DNA of 64,000 bases from contig CAZJZV010000006.1 in assembly GCA_964550635.1 (NCBI GenBank), positions 1 to 64,000 on the forward strand, given 5' to 3'. The stretch is from RGIG4097 sp964550635. Its GTDB lineage: Bacteria; Bacillota; Clostridia; Christensenellales; CAG-917. The position numbers and the translations under genes are program-made. Shown here in pieces: positions 23,709 to 32,205 of the stretch; the first letter of the stretch is position 1, and each line of letters opens with the position of its first letter. The notes under the pieces were generated by a model, which did no database searches, was not told where the DNA came from, and worked only from the letters and a program-made list of their open reading frames with translations.

Positions 23709-25001
23709 ATGAAATACGCTTTCACTCACGTCAACGTGTTGGACGGTACGGCGGATATGGTCTTGCAAAAAGATATGACCGTCTTGGTATCGGCGGACAA
23801 AATCGAAAAAATCACTAAATCAACGGACTACGATTCGTCCTATAAGACGATTGATATGTCGGGCAAATATCTCGTGCCGGGACTCATCAACTTGCACGCC
23901 CACCTGTTCGGAACCGGACAACCGTCGAAAATTCTCGGCGGTGGCGGACTTCAAAAGAAAGTCGTCGCATTCGTGCATACTCCCCTTGGCAACAAAGTCG
24001 TGGATATGCTCGTAGCGTCCGCCGCAAAAACTGCGGTGAAATCAGGCACTACGACCGTACGTGCGGTGGGTGATTTCGCCTACTCGGACATCAGAATCCG
24101 CAACAAAATCAATTCGGGCAAAATGGTCGGACCTCGTCTTTTCGTCAGTGGTCCCGCAATCACCGCTATCGGCGGACACGGCTACGGCACATTTGCGGTC
24201 TCGTCAAACGACGTAGACGAACTTCGCGCGCTCGTCAGACAGAACGTCGAACACGACGTGGACTTCATCAAAACCTGTTCCACAGGCGGTGTTATGGACG
24301 CTAAAAACGCAGGCGAACCCGCCGAACTCAAAATGACGAAAGAACAACTCTTTGCGGTCGTGGACGAAGCGCACAAACTCGGCAAAATCGTTGCTTCTCA
24401 CACCGAAAGCCCCGACGGCGTCGCTCTCGACCTGTCAGTCGGCGTGGACACCGTAGAACACGGCGCACCCGTAGATCCCGAAGTCATCGAAGAATATCGC
24501 AAAAACGGCACCGCATACGTGCTTACTCTCTCCCCTGCAATCCCCCTTGCCACTCTCTCCCACGAAATCACGAAACTCAATCCCGTTGCAGAGAGCGTTG
24601 CGAAGGTCGTCATGCAAAACATGGTGGACGGCGCAAAACAAGCGATTGCGGAAGGACTTCCCTTTGGTATCGGCACGGATAGCAGTTGTCCTTTCTCCAC
24701 GCAGTACAACATGTGGAGAGAACTTGCGTATCTCGTGAAGTTCGTCGGCACGGACGAAAAATTCGCACTCCACACCGCCACCCTATCCAATGCGAAAATT
24801 CTCGGAATAGACAAGGAAACGGGTAGCATCGAAGAAGGCAAATGCGCGGACTTGCTTTTCGTCAACGAAAATCCCCTTGAAAATCTCCGCACTCTGTCCG
24901 ACCCCGTCGCAGTCGTCGCAAGGGGCGAACTTCTCTCTTCTCTCAAAGTCAAGAAGAACAAATATATCGAAAGCACTCTCGACGAACTTCTTGCAAAATA
25001 A
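23709..25001 (+). CDS. Metal-dependent amidohydrolase (imidazolonepropionase/prolidase-like)
   Basis: 430 residues. Amidohydrolase metal ligands are in place: HAH in GLINLHAHLFG (about 62), a Lys in DFIKTCSTGG, His in VASHTES, His in DTVEHGAP and Asp in GIGTDSSCP; N- and C-terminal strands form the usual composite beta domain (MKYAFTHVNVLDG; GKCADLLFVNENPL). This subgroup cleaves cyclic amides, N-acyl amino acids or Xaa-Pro/Xaa-Arg dipeptides. The divergent two-gene membrane system (21884-23502) may import its substrate. Confidence 0.88.
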   Translation: MKYAFTHVNVLDGTADMVLQKDMTVLVSADKIEKITKSTDYDSSYKTIDMSGKYLVPGLINLHAHLFGTGQPSKILGGGGLQKKVVAFVHTPLGNKVVDMLVASAAKTAVKSGTTTVRAVGDFAYSDIRIRNKINSGKMVGPRLFVSGPAITAIGGHGYGTFAVSSNDVDELRALVRQNVEHDVDFIKTCSTGGVMDAKNAGEPAELKMTKEQLFAVVDEAHKLGKIVASHTESPDGVALDLSVGVDTVEHGAPVDPEVIEEYRKNGTAYVLTLSPAIPLATLSHEITKLNPVAESVAKVVMQNMVDGAKQAIAEGLPFGIGTDSSCPFSTQYNMWRELAYLVKFVGTDEKFALHTATLSNAKILGIDKETGSIEEGKCADLLFVNENPLENLRTLSDPVAVVARGELLSSLKVKKNKYIESTLDELLAK

Positions 25002-25022
25002 TCGCGAACTAAAAGCATATGA

Positions 25023-25050
25023 AAAAGGCACTCCGAAGAGTGCCTTTTCT
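25023..25050. terminator. Bidirectional terminator between the amidohydrolase and pntB genes
   Basis: Stem AAAAGGCACTC/GAGTGCCTTTT (25023-25033 with 25038-25048), loop CGAA. Confidence 0.88.
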
Positions 25051-25066
25051 TTTTGATTTGTTTTGA

Positions 25067-28000
25067 TTATGCATCAATATCGGTGATGAATTGTTGCAAT
25101 GTTTCTTGTGCGTTACCGAGATAGAGATGCACACCTTCGGTGCGGGTGTAGAGCGGGTTTTCAACGCCTGCATAGCCGGGTTTAAGGTCGTAGTTGAAGA
25201 TATAAATGTTCTTGCAATCTGCGACGTCAAGGACGGGCATACCGTAGATAGGAGTGCCTTCTGCGGTGTTCGCTGCGGGGTTCAAAACGTCGTTTGCACC
25301 GACAACGATAGTTGCGTCTGCGTTCTTGAATTCGGGGTTGATATCTTCCATCTCGTAGAGATCTTCGTAGTCAACGTCCGCTTCGCAAAGAAGAACGTTC
25401 ATGTGTCCGGGCATACGTCCTGCAACGGGGTGAATTGCGTATTTGATCACGGTGCCGTTTGCGCGGAGTTTGTCTGCAAGTTGTTTGACAAGGTGTTGTG
25501 CTTGCGCGATTGCCATACCGTAACCGGGGACGATGACGACTTCTTTTGCATCGTTCAGGAGTGCGGCATAGTTCACGTTTTCTGCCTTGACTTCTTCTTT
25601 CACGACTTTCTTTTCGACCTTAACTTCTGCGGGTTTGTCGATGTCGGAAATGAATTGTTGCAAGGTTTCTTGTGCGTTACCGAGATAGAGATGCACGCCT
25701 TCGGTACGGCTATAGAGCGGGTTTTCAACGCCTGCATAGCCGGGTTTAAGGTCGTAGTTGAAGATATAAATGTTCTTGCAATCTGCGACGTCAAGGACGG
25801 GCATACCGTAGATAGGAGTGCCTTCTGCGGTGTTCGCTGCGGGGTTCAAAACGTCGTTTGCACCGACAACGATAGTTGCGTCTGCGTTCTTGAATTCGGG
25901 GTTGATATCTTCCATCTCGTAGAGATCTTCGTAGTCAACGTCCGCTTCGCAAAGAAGAACGTTCATGTGTCCGGGCATACGTCCTGCAACGGGGTGAATT
26001 GCGTATTTGATCACGGTGCCGTTTGCGCGGAGTTTGTCTGCAAGTTGTTTGACAAGGTGTTGCGCTTGTGCGATTGCCATACCGTAACCGGGGACGATGA
26101 CGACTTCTTTCGCATCGTTCAGGAGTGCGGCGGGATTGCCTTCGACGATTTCTTCTTCGACTTCGTTTGCTGCAACTTCTGCTACGACTTCGCTTTCAAG
26201 GGGTTTGTCGATATCAGAGATGAATTGTTGCAAGGTTTCTTGTGCGTTGCCAAGATAGAGATGCACGCCTTCGGTGCGGCTATAGAGCGGGTTTTCAACG
26301 CCTGCATAGCCGGGTTTAAGGTCGTAGTTGAAGATATAAATGTTCTTGCAATCTGCGACGTCAAGGACGGGCATACCGTAGATAGGAGTGCCTTCTGCGG
26401 TGTTCGCTGCGGGGTTCAAAACGTCGTTTGCACCGACAACGATAGTTGCGTCTGCGTTCTTGAATTCGGGGTTGATATCTTCCATCTCGTAGAGATCTTC
26501 ATATTCGACGTTTGCTTCGCAAAGAAGGACGTTCATATGTCCGGGCATACGGCCTGCAACGGGGTGAATTGCGAATTTGATGGTTGCGCCGTTGTCGCGG
26601 AGTTTGTCTGCGAGTTGTTTGACAAGGTGTTGTGCTTGTGCGATTGCCATACCGTAACCGGGGACGATGATGACTTCTTTTGCATCGTTCAGGAGTGCGG
26701 CATAGTTGATTTCTTTTTTGACTTCGACTTTTTCTTCTTTGACGGGTTCTTCCGCTTTGACTTCGGGTGCCGCTGCGGGTGCAGGAGCGGGAGTGGTGGA
26801 AGCGGTTGCGCCGACGAGGATTGCGCCGAGTTTACGGTTCATTGCCTTGCACATGATTTGGGTGAGGAGCAAACCGGACGCACCGACGATACCGCCGACT
26901 GCGACGAGGAGCAAGTCGTTGATTGCAAGACCTGCGATTGCGCCTGCGACACCACTGAAGGAGTTGAGCAACGAAATGGTGATAGGCATATCCGCACCAC
27001 CGACGCGGATTGCGAAGATATAACCGAAGAAGGAAGAGAATATCGTGGTGAGTGCGATCATGACCGCGATGACGATAGTCTTTTCGGTGCTACCTGCAGC
27101 AGTGATACCGTCGGTTGCGACGACTGCGAAGATAACGATACATGCAATCGTAAGCAAGAGACTGCCGATAGTCATTGCTTGGTGGCCCTTGTAGATAACG
27201 GGTTTTTGAGGAAGGATCTTGTGGAGTTTGCCCGCTGCGACGAGGGAGCCGATAAGGGTGATCATACCGACTGCGAGTGCAAGGGATGCGGTGGTGGTGG
27301 AGAAACCGTCGAAACCGGTTCCAATACCCGCCATTGCGAATGCGCCGACGATTGCGGACGCCGCGCCGCCAAGACCGTTGAGAAGTGCGACCATTTGAGG
27401 CATTTGGATCATCTTGACTTTCTTTGCAAGGATGAAGCCTGCCACGGAGCCGAGTGCGAGTCCTACGTAAAGAGTCCAAACGGATGCGATGGTGTTGCCT
27501 TGATTGCCGTAGACGATGACGAGGATGATGGAAACGAGCATGCAGATTGCGCTGACTCTGTTGCCGATTTTGGAATATTTGACGTTGCCCATCATAGCGA
27601 TGCCGACGAGAACGCCGCAAGAGAGTGCGATTGCGAGTGCGAGATACGCCCATTGTGCGTTTGCACCGAAGACGGTGGGCAAGCAACCGATGATTGCGAT
27701 CATACCCGCCGCGACGATGAGAGCCGCCGCATAAATCAATTCTTGATGGGGTGCTTTCTTCTTCGCTATCATCGCGAGCATTCTATCGGTGACCATGAAA
27801 CCGCCGACGACGTTGACCATTGCAAGTGCGACTGCGATAACGCCGAGAATTGCGGAGATGACGATGCCTGCCGTACCGCTAAAGAACAGTGACGCAGTTG
27901 CGGTGAGTGCACCGAGAACGGTGACGCCGGAGAGTGCGTTCATACCCGACATAAGCGGAGTGTGAAGAAGGCTCGGCACGTTGGAGATGAGTTTGTAACC

Positions 28001-28123
28001 GATGAGGGTTGCCGCCACGAAAACGGCGATTAGGATAAGTTGAAAATAGAGAGTTCCGTTATTAACGTTCTCTAGGCCGTAAAGCTGTTGAGCGGCTTGA
28101 GCGGCTAACAAAATGTTTGTCAT
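25067..28123 (-). CDS. pntB: NAD(P) transhydrogenase: fused PntA2-PntB with three tandem NADP-binding domains
   Basis: 1018 residues. Residues about 1-125 are the membrane part of the alpha subunit (VPSLLHTPLMSGMNALSG, INVVGG-like VNVVGGFMVTDRM); residues 126-445 are the PntB membrane domain (proton channel). Then the soluble NADP(H)-binding domain III occurs three times, about residues 472-639, 664-829 and 850-1018, each with VPGYGMAIAQAQHLV, HPVAGRMPGHMNVLL, VVGANDVLNPAA and KPGYAGVENPL. Normal PntB has one. Repeat spacing is 564 and 570 bases; the repeats are nearly identical at DNA level but the Glu/Val/Lys-rich linkers differ. It should be a proton-coupled NADH/NADP hydride-transfer subunit working with the gene upstream. 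Confidence 0.93.
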   Translation of the reverse strand: MTNILLAAQAAQQLYGLENVNNGTLYFQLILIAVFVAATLIGYKLISNVPSLLHTPLMSGMNALSGVTVLGALTATASLFFSGTAGIVISAILGVIAVALAMVNVVGGFMVTDRMLAMIAKKKAPHQELIYAAALIVAAGMIAIIGCLPTVFGANAQWAYLALAIALSCGVLVGIAMMGNVKYSKIGNRVSAICMLVSIILVIVYGNQGNTIASVWTLYVGLALGSVAGFILAKKVKMIQMPQMVALLNGLGGAASAIVGAFAMAGIGTGFDGFSTTTASLALAVGMITLIGSLVAAGKLHKILPQKPVIYKGHQAMTIGSLLLTIACIVIFAVVATDGITAAGSTEKTIVIAVMIALTTIFSSFFGYIFAIRVGGADMPITISLLNSFSGVAGAIAGLAINDLLLVAVGGIVGASGLLLTQIMCKAMNRKLGAILVGATASTTPAPAPAAAPEVKAEEPVKEEKVEVKKEINYAALLNDAKEVIIVPGYGMAIAQAQHLVKQLADKLRDNGATIKFAIHPVAGRMPGHMNVLLCEANVEYEDLYEMEDINPEFKNADATIVVGANDVLNPAANTAEGTPIYGMPVLDVADCKNIYIFNYDLKPGYAGVENPLYSRTEGVHLYLGNAQETLQQFISDIDKPLESEVVAEVAANEVEEEIVEGNPAALLNDAKEVVIVPGYGMAIAQAQHLVKQLADKLRANGTVIKYAIHPVAGRMPGHMNVLLCEADVDYEDLYEMEDINPEFKNADATIVVGANDVLNPAANTAEGTPIYGMPVLDVADCKNIYIFNYDLKPGYAGVENPLYSRTEGVHLYLGNAQETLQQFISDIDKPAEVKVEKKVVKEEVKAENVNYAALLNDAKEVVIVPGYGMAIAQAQHLVKQLADKLRANGTVIKYAIHPVAGRMPGHMNVLLCEADVDYEDLYEMEDINPEFKNADATIVVGANDVLNPAANTAEGTPIYGMPVLDVADCKNIYIFNYDLKPGYAGVENPLYTRTEGVHLYLGNAQETLQQFITDIDA

Positions 28124-28225
28124 AATTTCTCTTCCTTATAATATTTGCTTATTTACACCGAAACGCAGGTTTATTTGTCGGTTGGGATAGATAAACTTGC
28201 GTTTTCAGAATGTTTTCGAGATAAG

Positions 28226-28251
28226 GTTTCCCGCCCAAACGGGCGGGAAAC
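28226..28251 (-). promoter_or_regulatory. Intercistronic hairpin between pntA and pntB
   Basis: An 11-bp GC-rich stem (28226-28236 with 28241-28251) and loop AAAC, without a T run on the minus strand, 10 bases past the pntA stop. More likely an mRNA-stabilising or processing hairpin than a full terminator. Confidence 0.55.
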
Positions 28252-28261
28252 GTGAATTATC

Positions 28262-29428
28262 TTAGAGACCCATTGCCTCTCTTGCGCCCTTGTGAACGAT
28301 TTCGCCGTTCAAAGTGACGAGGATGCTTTGGACGATTTCGTCGTCCATGTCGAGTTTGACTTCGCCGTCCTTCGCGAGGAAGTGGAGAAGATTGTAAATG
28401 TTGTAGGAGAACATCCAAGTGGAGCTGGTAGGAAGTTGTCCGGGAATATTCTTGATACCTTCGATGACGACGTCGTGTTTGATGTCGCGGATGCCGGGAG
28501 TGGTGATTGCGCAGTTTCCGCCTTGGTCGATGGAAATGTCGACGATTGCAGAACCGGGTTTCATGGTTGCGACCATTTCATCGGTAAGAAGCGTAGGTGC
28601 GAGTTGTCCTTGGAGGAGTGCGGAGCAGAAGATGATGTCTGCATTCTTGACTGCGTCTGCGAGTGCTTCTCTTTCCTTTTCGAGCCATTCTTCGGGAAGA
28701 CGTTTTGCATATTCAACGATACCGACTTTTCTGACTGCGATTTCTTCGGGAACGCCGGTGGGGACGATCTTCGCGCCGAGGGACATTGCTTGTTCGTTTG
28801 CGGACGGACGGATATCTGCGGAGTAGACTTGTGCGCCGAGTCCTTTTGCGGTTGCGACTGCTCTAAGGCCTGCAACACCGGTGCCGAGAACGAGAACGTT
28901 GCTGGGTTTGATTACGCCGACTGCGGTGCCGATAAGGGGCATGAACTTGGGGATATCGCTTGCGCCCATGAGGATGCCTTTGTAGCCTGCGCAAGTGGAC
29001 ATGGAGGAAAGTGCGTCCATGGATTGTGCTCTGGAAATACGAGGCACACCGTCAAGGGTAAGACCGATAACGCCTTGTGCTGCCATATCTTTGACCATTT
29101 GATGGTTGACGGGAGATGCGGGATGGATGAAGGTGATGAGATATTGACCTTTGTGCATCATCGCGATTTCGTGTTTGCCTTTTTGTTCGTTGAAGAGAGG
29201 TTCCTTAACCTTGAGGATGACGTCTGCTTTTGCAAAGATTTCTTCGCAGTCTTCGACGATGGTTGCGCCTGCTTCGACGTATTGTGCGTCAGAGTAGAAA
29301 GAGCCTTTGCCTGCGTTCTTTTCAACGAGGACGGTTGCGCCGTCTGCTACCATCTTTTTGACGGTTTCGGGGATTGCCGCTACACGAGCTTCGTCGTGCA
29401 TGATTTCCTTGGGGATACCAACTATCAT
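28262..29428 (-). CDS. pntA: NAD(P) transhydrogenase subunit alpha, NAD-binding part (PntA1)
   Basis: 388 residues, the NAD(H)-binding domain I of proton-translocating transhydrogenase. It starts MIVGIPKEIMHDEARVAAIP, has the PntA motif RISRAQSMDALSSMS that separates it from alanine dehydrogenase, the Rossmann loop VLGTGVAGLRAVATAKGLGA and the mobile-loop region PLLTDEMV-like TLLTDEMVATMKPGSAIVD. The rest of the alpha chain is fused to PntB, as in three-part enzymes with a rearranged split. GGAG lies 7 bases before the ATG. It precedes pntB by 138 bases on the same strand. Confidence 0.92.
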   Translation of the reverse strand: MIVGIPKEIMHDEARVAAIPETVKKMVADGATVLVEKNAGKGSFYSDAQYVEAGATIVEDCEEIFAKADVILKVKEPLFNEQKGKHEIAMMHKGQYLITFIHPASPVNHQMVKDMAAQGVIGLTLDGVPRISRAQSMDALSSMSTCAGYKGILMGASDIPKFMPLIGTAVGVIKPSNVLVLGTGVAGLRAVATAKGLGAQVYSADIRPSANEQAMSLGAKIVPTGVPEEIAVRKVGIVEYAKRLPEEWLEKEREALADAVKNADIIFCSALLQGQLAPTLLTDEMVATMKPGSAIVDISIDQGGNCAITTPGIRDIKHDVVIEGIKNIPGQLPTSSTWMFSYNIYNLLHFLAKDGEVKLDMDDEIVQSILVTLNGEIVHKGAREAMGL

Positions 29429-29490
29429 AATTTTTCTCCTTTTATTTTGGGTTTTGCCCAGTTTTTTTATTTATATTGCCCTAACGGGTG

Positions 29491-29931
29491 CTACGGTTGC
29501 GCCACCGTGACTTTCGGTGACGAGAAGACGATATTCGTCTTCGTTTTGGACACGCCGGGAATACTCTTTATGGAATTGAGCACGCCTTCAAGTGTTTTAG
29601 TGCTGTCGGTGACGACCTTCAGGAAATAGTCGTATTCACCTGCGATATAAAGGCATTCGGTGACGTGAGGGTTTGCGGTGACGGTTTCGATGAAAACGCC
29701 GTTATATTTTGGGTTTTCGATCGCGACGGTCATGATTGCAAAGACATCCTTATTGATTTTCTGGGGATCGAGAATTGCGGTGTAGCCCTTGATCGTGCCG
29801 CTTGCTTCGAGTTTTCTCACTCTTTCTATGACGGCAGACGTGGAGAGTTTTACTTTTTCGGCAATCTCCGAAAAGCTTACTCTTGCGTTTTTGGTCAAAC
29901 ACCTTAAAATTTTCAAGTCCAGATTATCCAA
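29491..29931 (-). CDS. Lrp/AsnC-family regulator
   Basis: About 146 residues. LDNLDLKILRCLTKNARVSF and IAEKVKLSTSAVIERVRKLE are the Lrp helix-turn-helix; the C-terminal RAM domain has GEYDYFLKVVTDS and a final G-V-S-K-T-K-T segment. The TTG at 29931 is chosen because AAGGGGG lies 5 bases before it and relatives begin here; a GTG at 29967 lies between the -35 and -10 boxes of the promoter and cannot be transcribed. It is 62 bases before pntA on the same strand and probably regulates the transhydrogenase or amino-acid genes. Confidence 0.9.
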   Translation of the reverse strand: MDNLDLKILRCLTKNARVSFSEIAEKVKLSTSAVIERVRKLEASGTIKGYTAILDPQKINKDVFAIMTVAIENPKYNGVFIETVTANPHVTECLYIAGEYDYFLKVVTDSTKTLEGVLNSIKSIPGVSKTKTNIVFSSPKVTVAQP

Positions 29932-29950
29932 GGTCGCCCCCTTTTTTAAT

Positions 29951-29979
29951 ATTGTATCATCGCGCACGCATAAAGTAAA
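29951..29979 (-). promoter_or_regulatory. Promoter of the Lrp gene
   Basis: TTTACT (29974-29979), 17-base spacer, TACAAT (29951-29956) on the minus strand; the predicted start, about 29944, leaves a 13-base leader. Confidence 0.6.
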
Positions 29980-30123
29980 TAGTAATTTTGCAAAAAATTT
30001 TCGGTATTTTTGAGTTTTTACCGAAAAATTTTCGGTTTAATCAAAAAAACCTACTAAAAAATATTTTACAATTGGACTAATAAAACCACAAAATAGTGGG
30101 GTTTTCACCCTTATTTTGCTACG

Positions 30124-30146
30124 AAAAAATCCGACAATCGTCGGAC
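30124..30146 (-). terminator. Terminator of the second two-component operon
   Basis: On the minus strand TCCGAC-GATT-GTCGGA (30130-30145) is followed by six Ts. It lies about 130 bases past the kinase stop, beyond the A-tract block. Confidence 0.7.
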
Positions 30147-30180
30147 TTTGTGTGGTTATACCGCAAAATTTGCGGTCTTG

Positions 30181-30274
30181 TTTTCGGTGTTTTTTAGGGC
30201 GATTTTCGGACTTTTTCCGCGGTTTTTCACCCCGTTTTCAACCGCTTTTTCTATCGTTTTTCGGTCGATTTTTT
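30181..30274. other. Phased A/T-tract block (predicted curved DNA)
   Basis: Nine T runs of 4-6 bases on the plus strand, starting at 30181, 30190, 30203, 30212, 30223, 30235, 30246, 30257 and 30269, average spacing 11.1 bases. A-tracts repeated with the helical turn bend DNA. It fills the space after the kinase stop codon; no gene is present. Confidence 0.65.
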
Positions 30275-31430
30275 AATATCCGTACAGTTTGTTCGTGAAC
30301 GCTACCGCCACAATATCCGCCACCCATATTATCGGACACAAGAAGAAAGAAATCCAAGCGGTTATCGCGTCAGAATATCTCTCCGTTTCACACGCGCGTA
30401 TTATCCTATATATTACGCTCGTCAGGAAAAAGCCAATTGTGAGCATAAGAAGTTTTTCAACGCGGGGCATCTTGTCAAAGATTTTCGTGCCTTTCAGCAT
30501 TTCGTCTTCGATTGGCAGACAGACGGTGAAACGACTCCCCTTTCCGACTTCACTCTTGACTTTTATCTCACCGCCGTGTTCTTCCACGTACTCTTTTGCG
30601 GTGTAGAGTCCGAGCCCGGAACTGTTCGACGTAGAGCGCGACTTGTCCACCATAAAGTACTTGTCGAAAATATGCGGCAGATCTTCTTTGGATATACCCT
30701 TTCCGTTATCCTTGACGGTGATTTTGTAGTGCTTTGCGGTCTTTGAAAACGAGATTTTTATACTCCCGCCTTCGTCCGTATATTTCACCGCGTTCGTGAT
30801 GATATTCTGCACTATACTTGCAAGTATGCTTTCGTCCCCGTAGACGAATCCTTTTTTAGGTTTGCCGACGGTGTATTCGATATTTTTTCTTTTGGCGACG
30901 ACGGAGTATTTTTCGCATTCCGCCGTGAAAAACTCTCTGCAATCCACTTTCACGAAATGGCGTTCTTGTTTCGCTCTGCGGTTTGCTTCGACGATTCCCA
31001 CGACTTGCTCGTTCATTTCCTGCGCTTTCTCGTAAATCAAAGTGGGATAGTCCTTGTCTGCCATACCCGCCTGTATACATTCCGCATACCCCGCGATGAC
31101 TGCAAGCGGAGTTTTCATATCGTGCGCTACGCTTGCGACGTCCGTAGAGAGTCTGCGCTCTTTTTCTTCGGTCTTATCGCGGTAGTCGCGCAAACCTCTG
31201 CGCAAAATTTCGAGTTCGCGAAGCAACTGTCTGTCCGCACCTTCCACAACGATAGGTGCGTCGTAATTTCCTTCCGCAAGTCGTCTTACGACACCGACGG
31301 TGTAGGCGCGTTTTCTCTCGTGATATATCACGTTATTATCCGCGGTTTTCTCATCGGACGGCAAAACGCTCGCAGTATTTTCTGCGAGCGGAGTTTCGTT
31401 CAAGTTTTTATCGTCGTTTAGGCTTGCCAT
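30273..31430 (-). CDS. Sensor histidine kinase with C-terminal membrane helices
   Basis: About 385 residues. A HAMP-like linker (RRLAEGNYDAPIVVEG) and coiled coil lead to the phospho-acceptor VASVAHDMKTPLAVIAGYAE, then an ATPase domain with QNIITNAVKYTDEGG, VKDNGKGIS and SNSSGLGLYTAKEYV. There is no N-terminal membrane helix; instead the last 55 residues hold two hydrophobic segments (EKLLMLTIGFFLTSVIYRII and ITAWISFFLCPIIWVADIVA), an unusual order. The ATG at 31430 overlaps the regulator stop by 13 bases, so the genes are translationally coupled. The signal is unknown. Confidence 0.85.
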   Translation of the reverse strand: MASLNDDKNLNETPLAENTASVLPSDEKTADNNVIYHERKRAYTVGVVRRLAEGNYDAPIVVEGADRQLLRELEILRRGLRDYRDKTEEKERRLSTDVASVAHDMKTPLAVIAGYAECIQAGMADKDYPTLIYEKAQEMNEQVVGIVEANRRAKQERHFVKVDCREFFTAECEKYSVVAKRKNIEYTVGKPKKGFVYGDESILASIVQNIITNAVKYTDEGGSIKISFSKTAKHYKITVKDNGKGISKEDLPHIFDKYFMVDKSRSTSNSSGLGLYTAKEYVEEHGGEIKVKSEVGKGSRFTVCLPIEDEMLKGTKIFDKMPRVEKLLMLTIGFFLTSVIYRIIRACETERYSDAITAWISFFLCPIIWVADIVAVAFTNKLYGY

Positions 31431-32095
31431 TTGTAGCCGAGTCCCCATACGGTCACGACGTTTTTCACGCCGACTTTTCCGAGTTTGTCGCGGAGTCTTG
31501 CAATTGTCACCGCAACCGTGTTTTCATCGATATATTCGTCGATTCCCCAAACCGCGTCGATGAGTTGCTGTTTGCTGAAAATTCTGTCCGAATTTAAGGT
31601 GAGATAGTCGAGAATTTTGAATTCCTTTGCGGTGAGCGGAAGAACTTCATCGTTCACTCTCGCTTCGTAGCGGTCGGAAATCACGGTGAGTGCGCCGTAA
31701 TGACGCTCGTTTGTCGTCTGCCTTGAATTGAAATCGTAATATCTTCTCAACTGCGCGTTCACTCTGCAAACCATTTCGTTGTTTGAAAACGGCTTGGTGA
31801 TATAGTCGTCCGCGCCCAGTTCGAACATACGCACCTTGTCTTCTTCCGCCACTTTCGCGGACACGACGATGATAGGTATATTCATCTCACCGCGAAGAGT
31901 TTTGCACACTTCGTATCCGTCCACTACGGGCATCATTATGTCGAGAAGAAGAAGGTCGGGTTTCAACGCACGCGCAAGGTTGAGCGCGTCCTTTCCGTCG
32001 AACGCCTGATAGACGGTATGTCCCGCTTTTTGCAGGAAGTTGCGCATTATGTCTGATAATTCGATATTGTCTTCGGCTATAAGTATTTTTCTCAT
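31418..32095 (-). CDS. OmpR/PhoB-family response regulator
   Basis: 225 residues. Receiver domain with EDN (8-10), LLLLDIMMPVVDG (phospho-acceptor Asp), IIVVSAKV and ITKPF; then a winged-helix domain with LTAKEFKILDYLTLN and ENTVAVTIARLRDKLG. AGAGG lies before the ATG at 32095; nine codons upstream in frame lack a binding site. Partner of the overlapping kinase. Confidence 0.92.
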   Translation of the reverse strand: MRKILIAEDNIELSDIMRNFLQKAGHTVYQAFDGKDALNLARALKPDLLLLDIMMPVVDGYEVCKTLRGEMNIPIIVVSAKVAEEDKVRMFELGADDYITKPFSNNEMVCRVNAQLRRYYDFNSRQTTNERHYGALTVISDRYEARVNDEVLPLTAKEFKILDYLTLNSDRIFSKQQLIDAVWGIDEYIDENTVAVTIARLRDKLGKVGVKNVVTVWGLGYKWQA

Positions 32096-32205
32096 TTCAA
32101 ACCTCTTTTCCTTATTATACAACGGATTTAATTAGATTTCCATACCTAAATTGAAATGGAACGTTTTTTTATTTAGAACGATTGTCGTTTCCGTTTATTG
32201 CCGTC

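Noticed and set aside
25067..26709. Assembly duplication as explanation for the PntB repeats
   Set aside because: Linkers differ in sequence and length and the frame is kept; still to be confirmed with reads.
25091..27892. Very long open frame on the plus strand opposite pntB
   Set aside because: Antisense reading of pntB; the translation is Cys/Asp/His-rich, repeats with the pntB repeats and matches no protein pattern.
28262..29428. Alanine dehydrogenase
   Set aside because: RISRAQSMDALSSM and the adjacent pntB gene mark it as transhydrogenase alpha subunit.
29932..29967. GTG start for the Lrp gene at 29967
   Set aside because: It lies between the -35 and -10 boxes of the promoter; TTG at 29931 has AAGGGGG and matches family starts.
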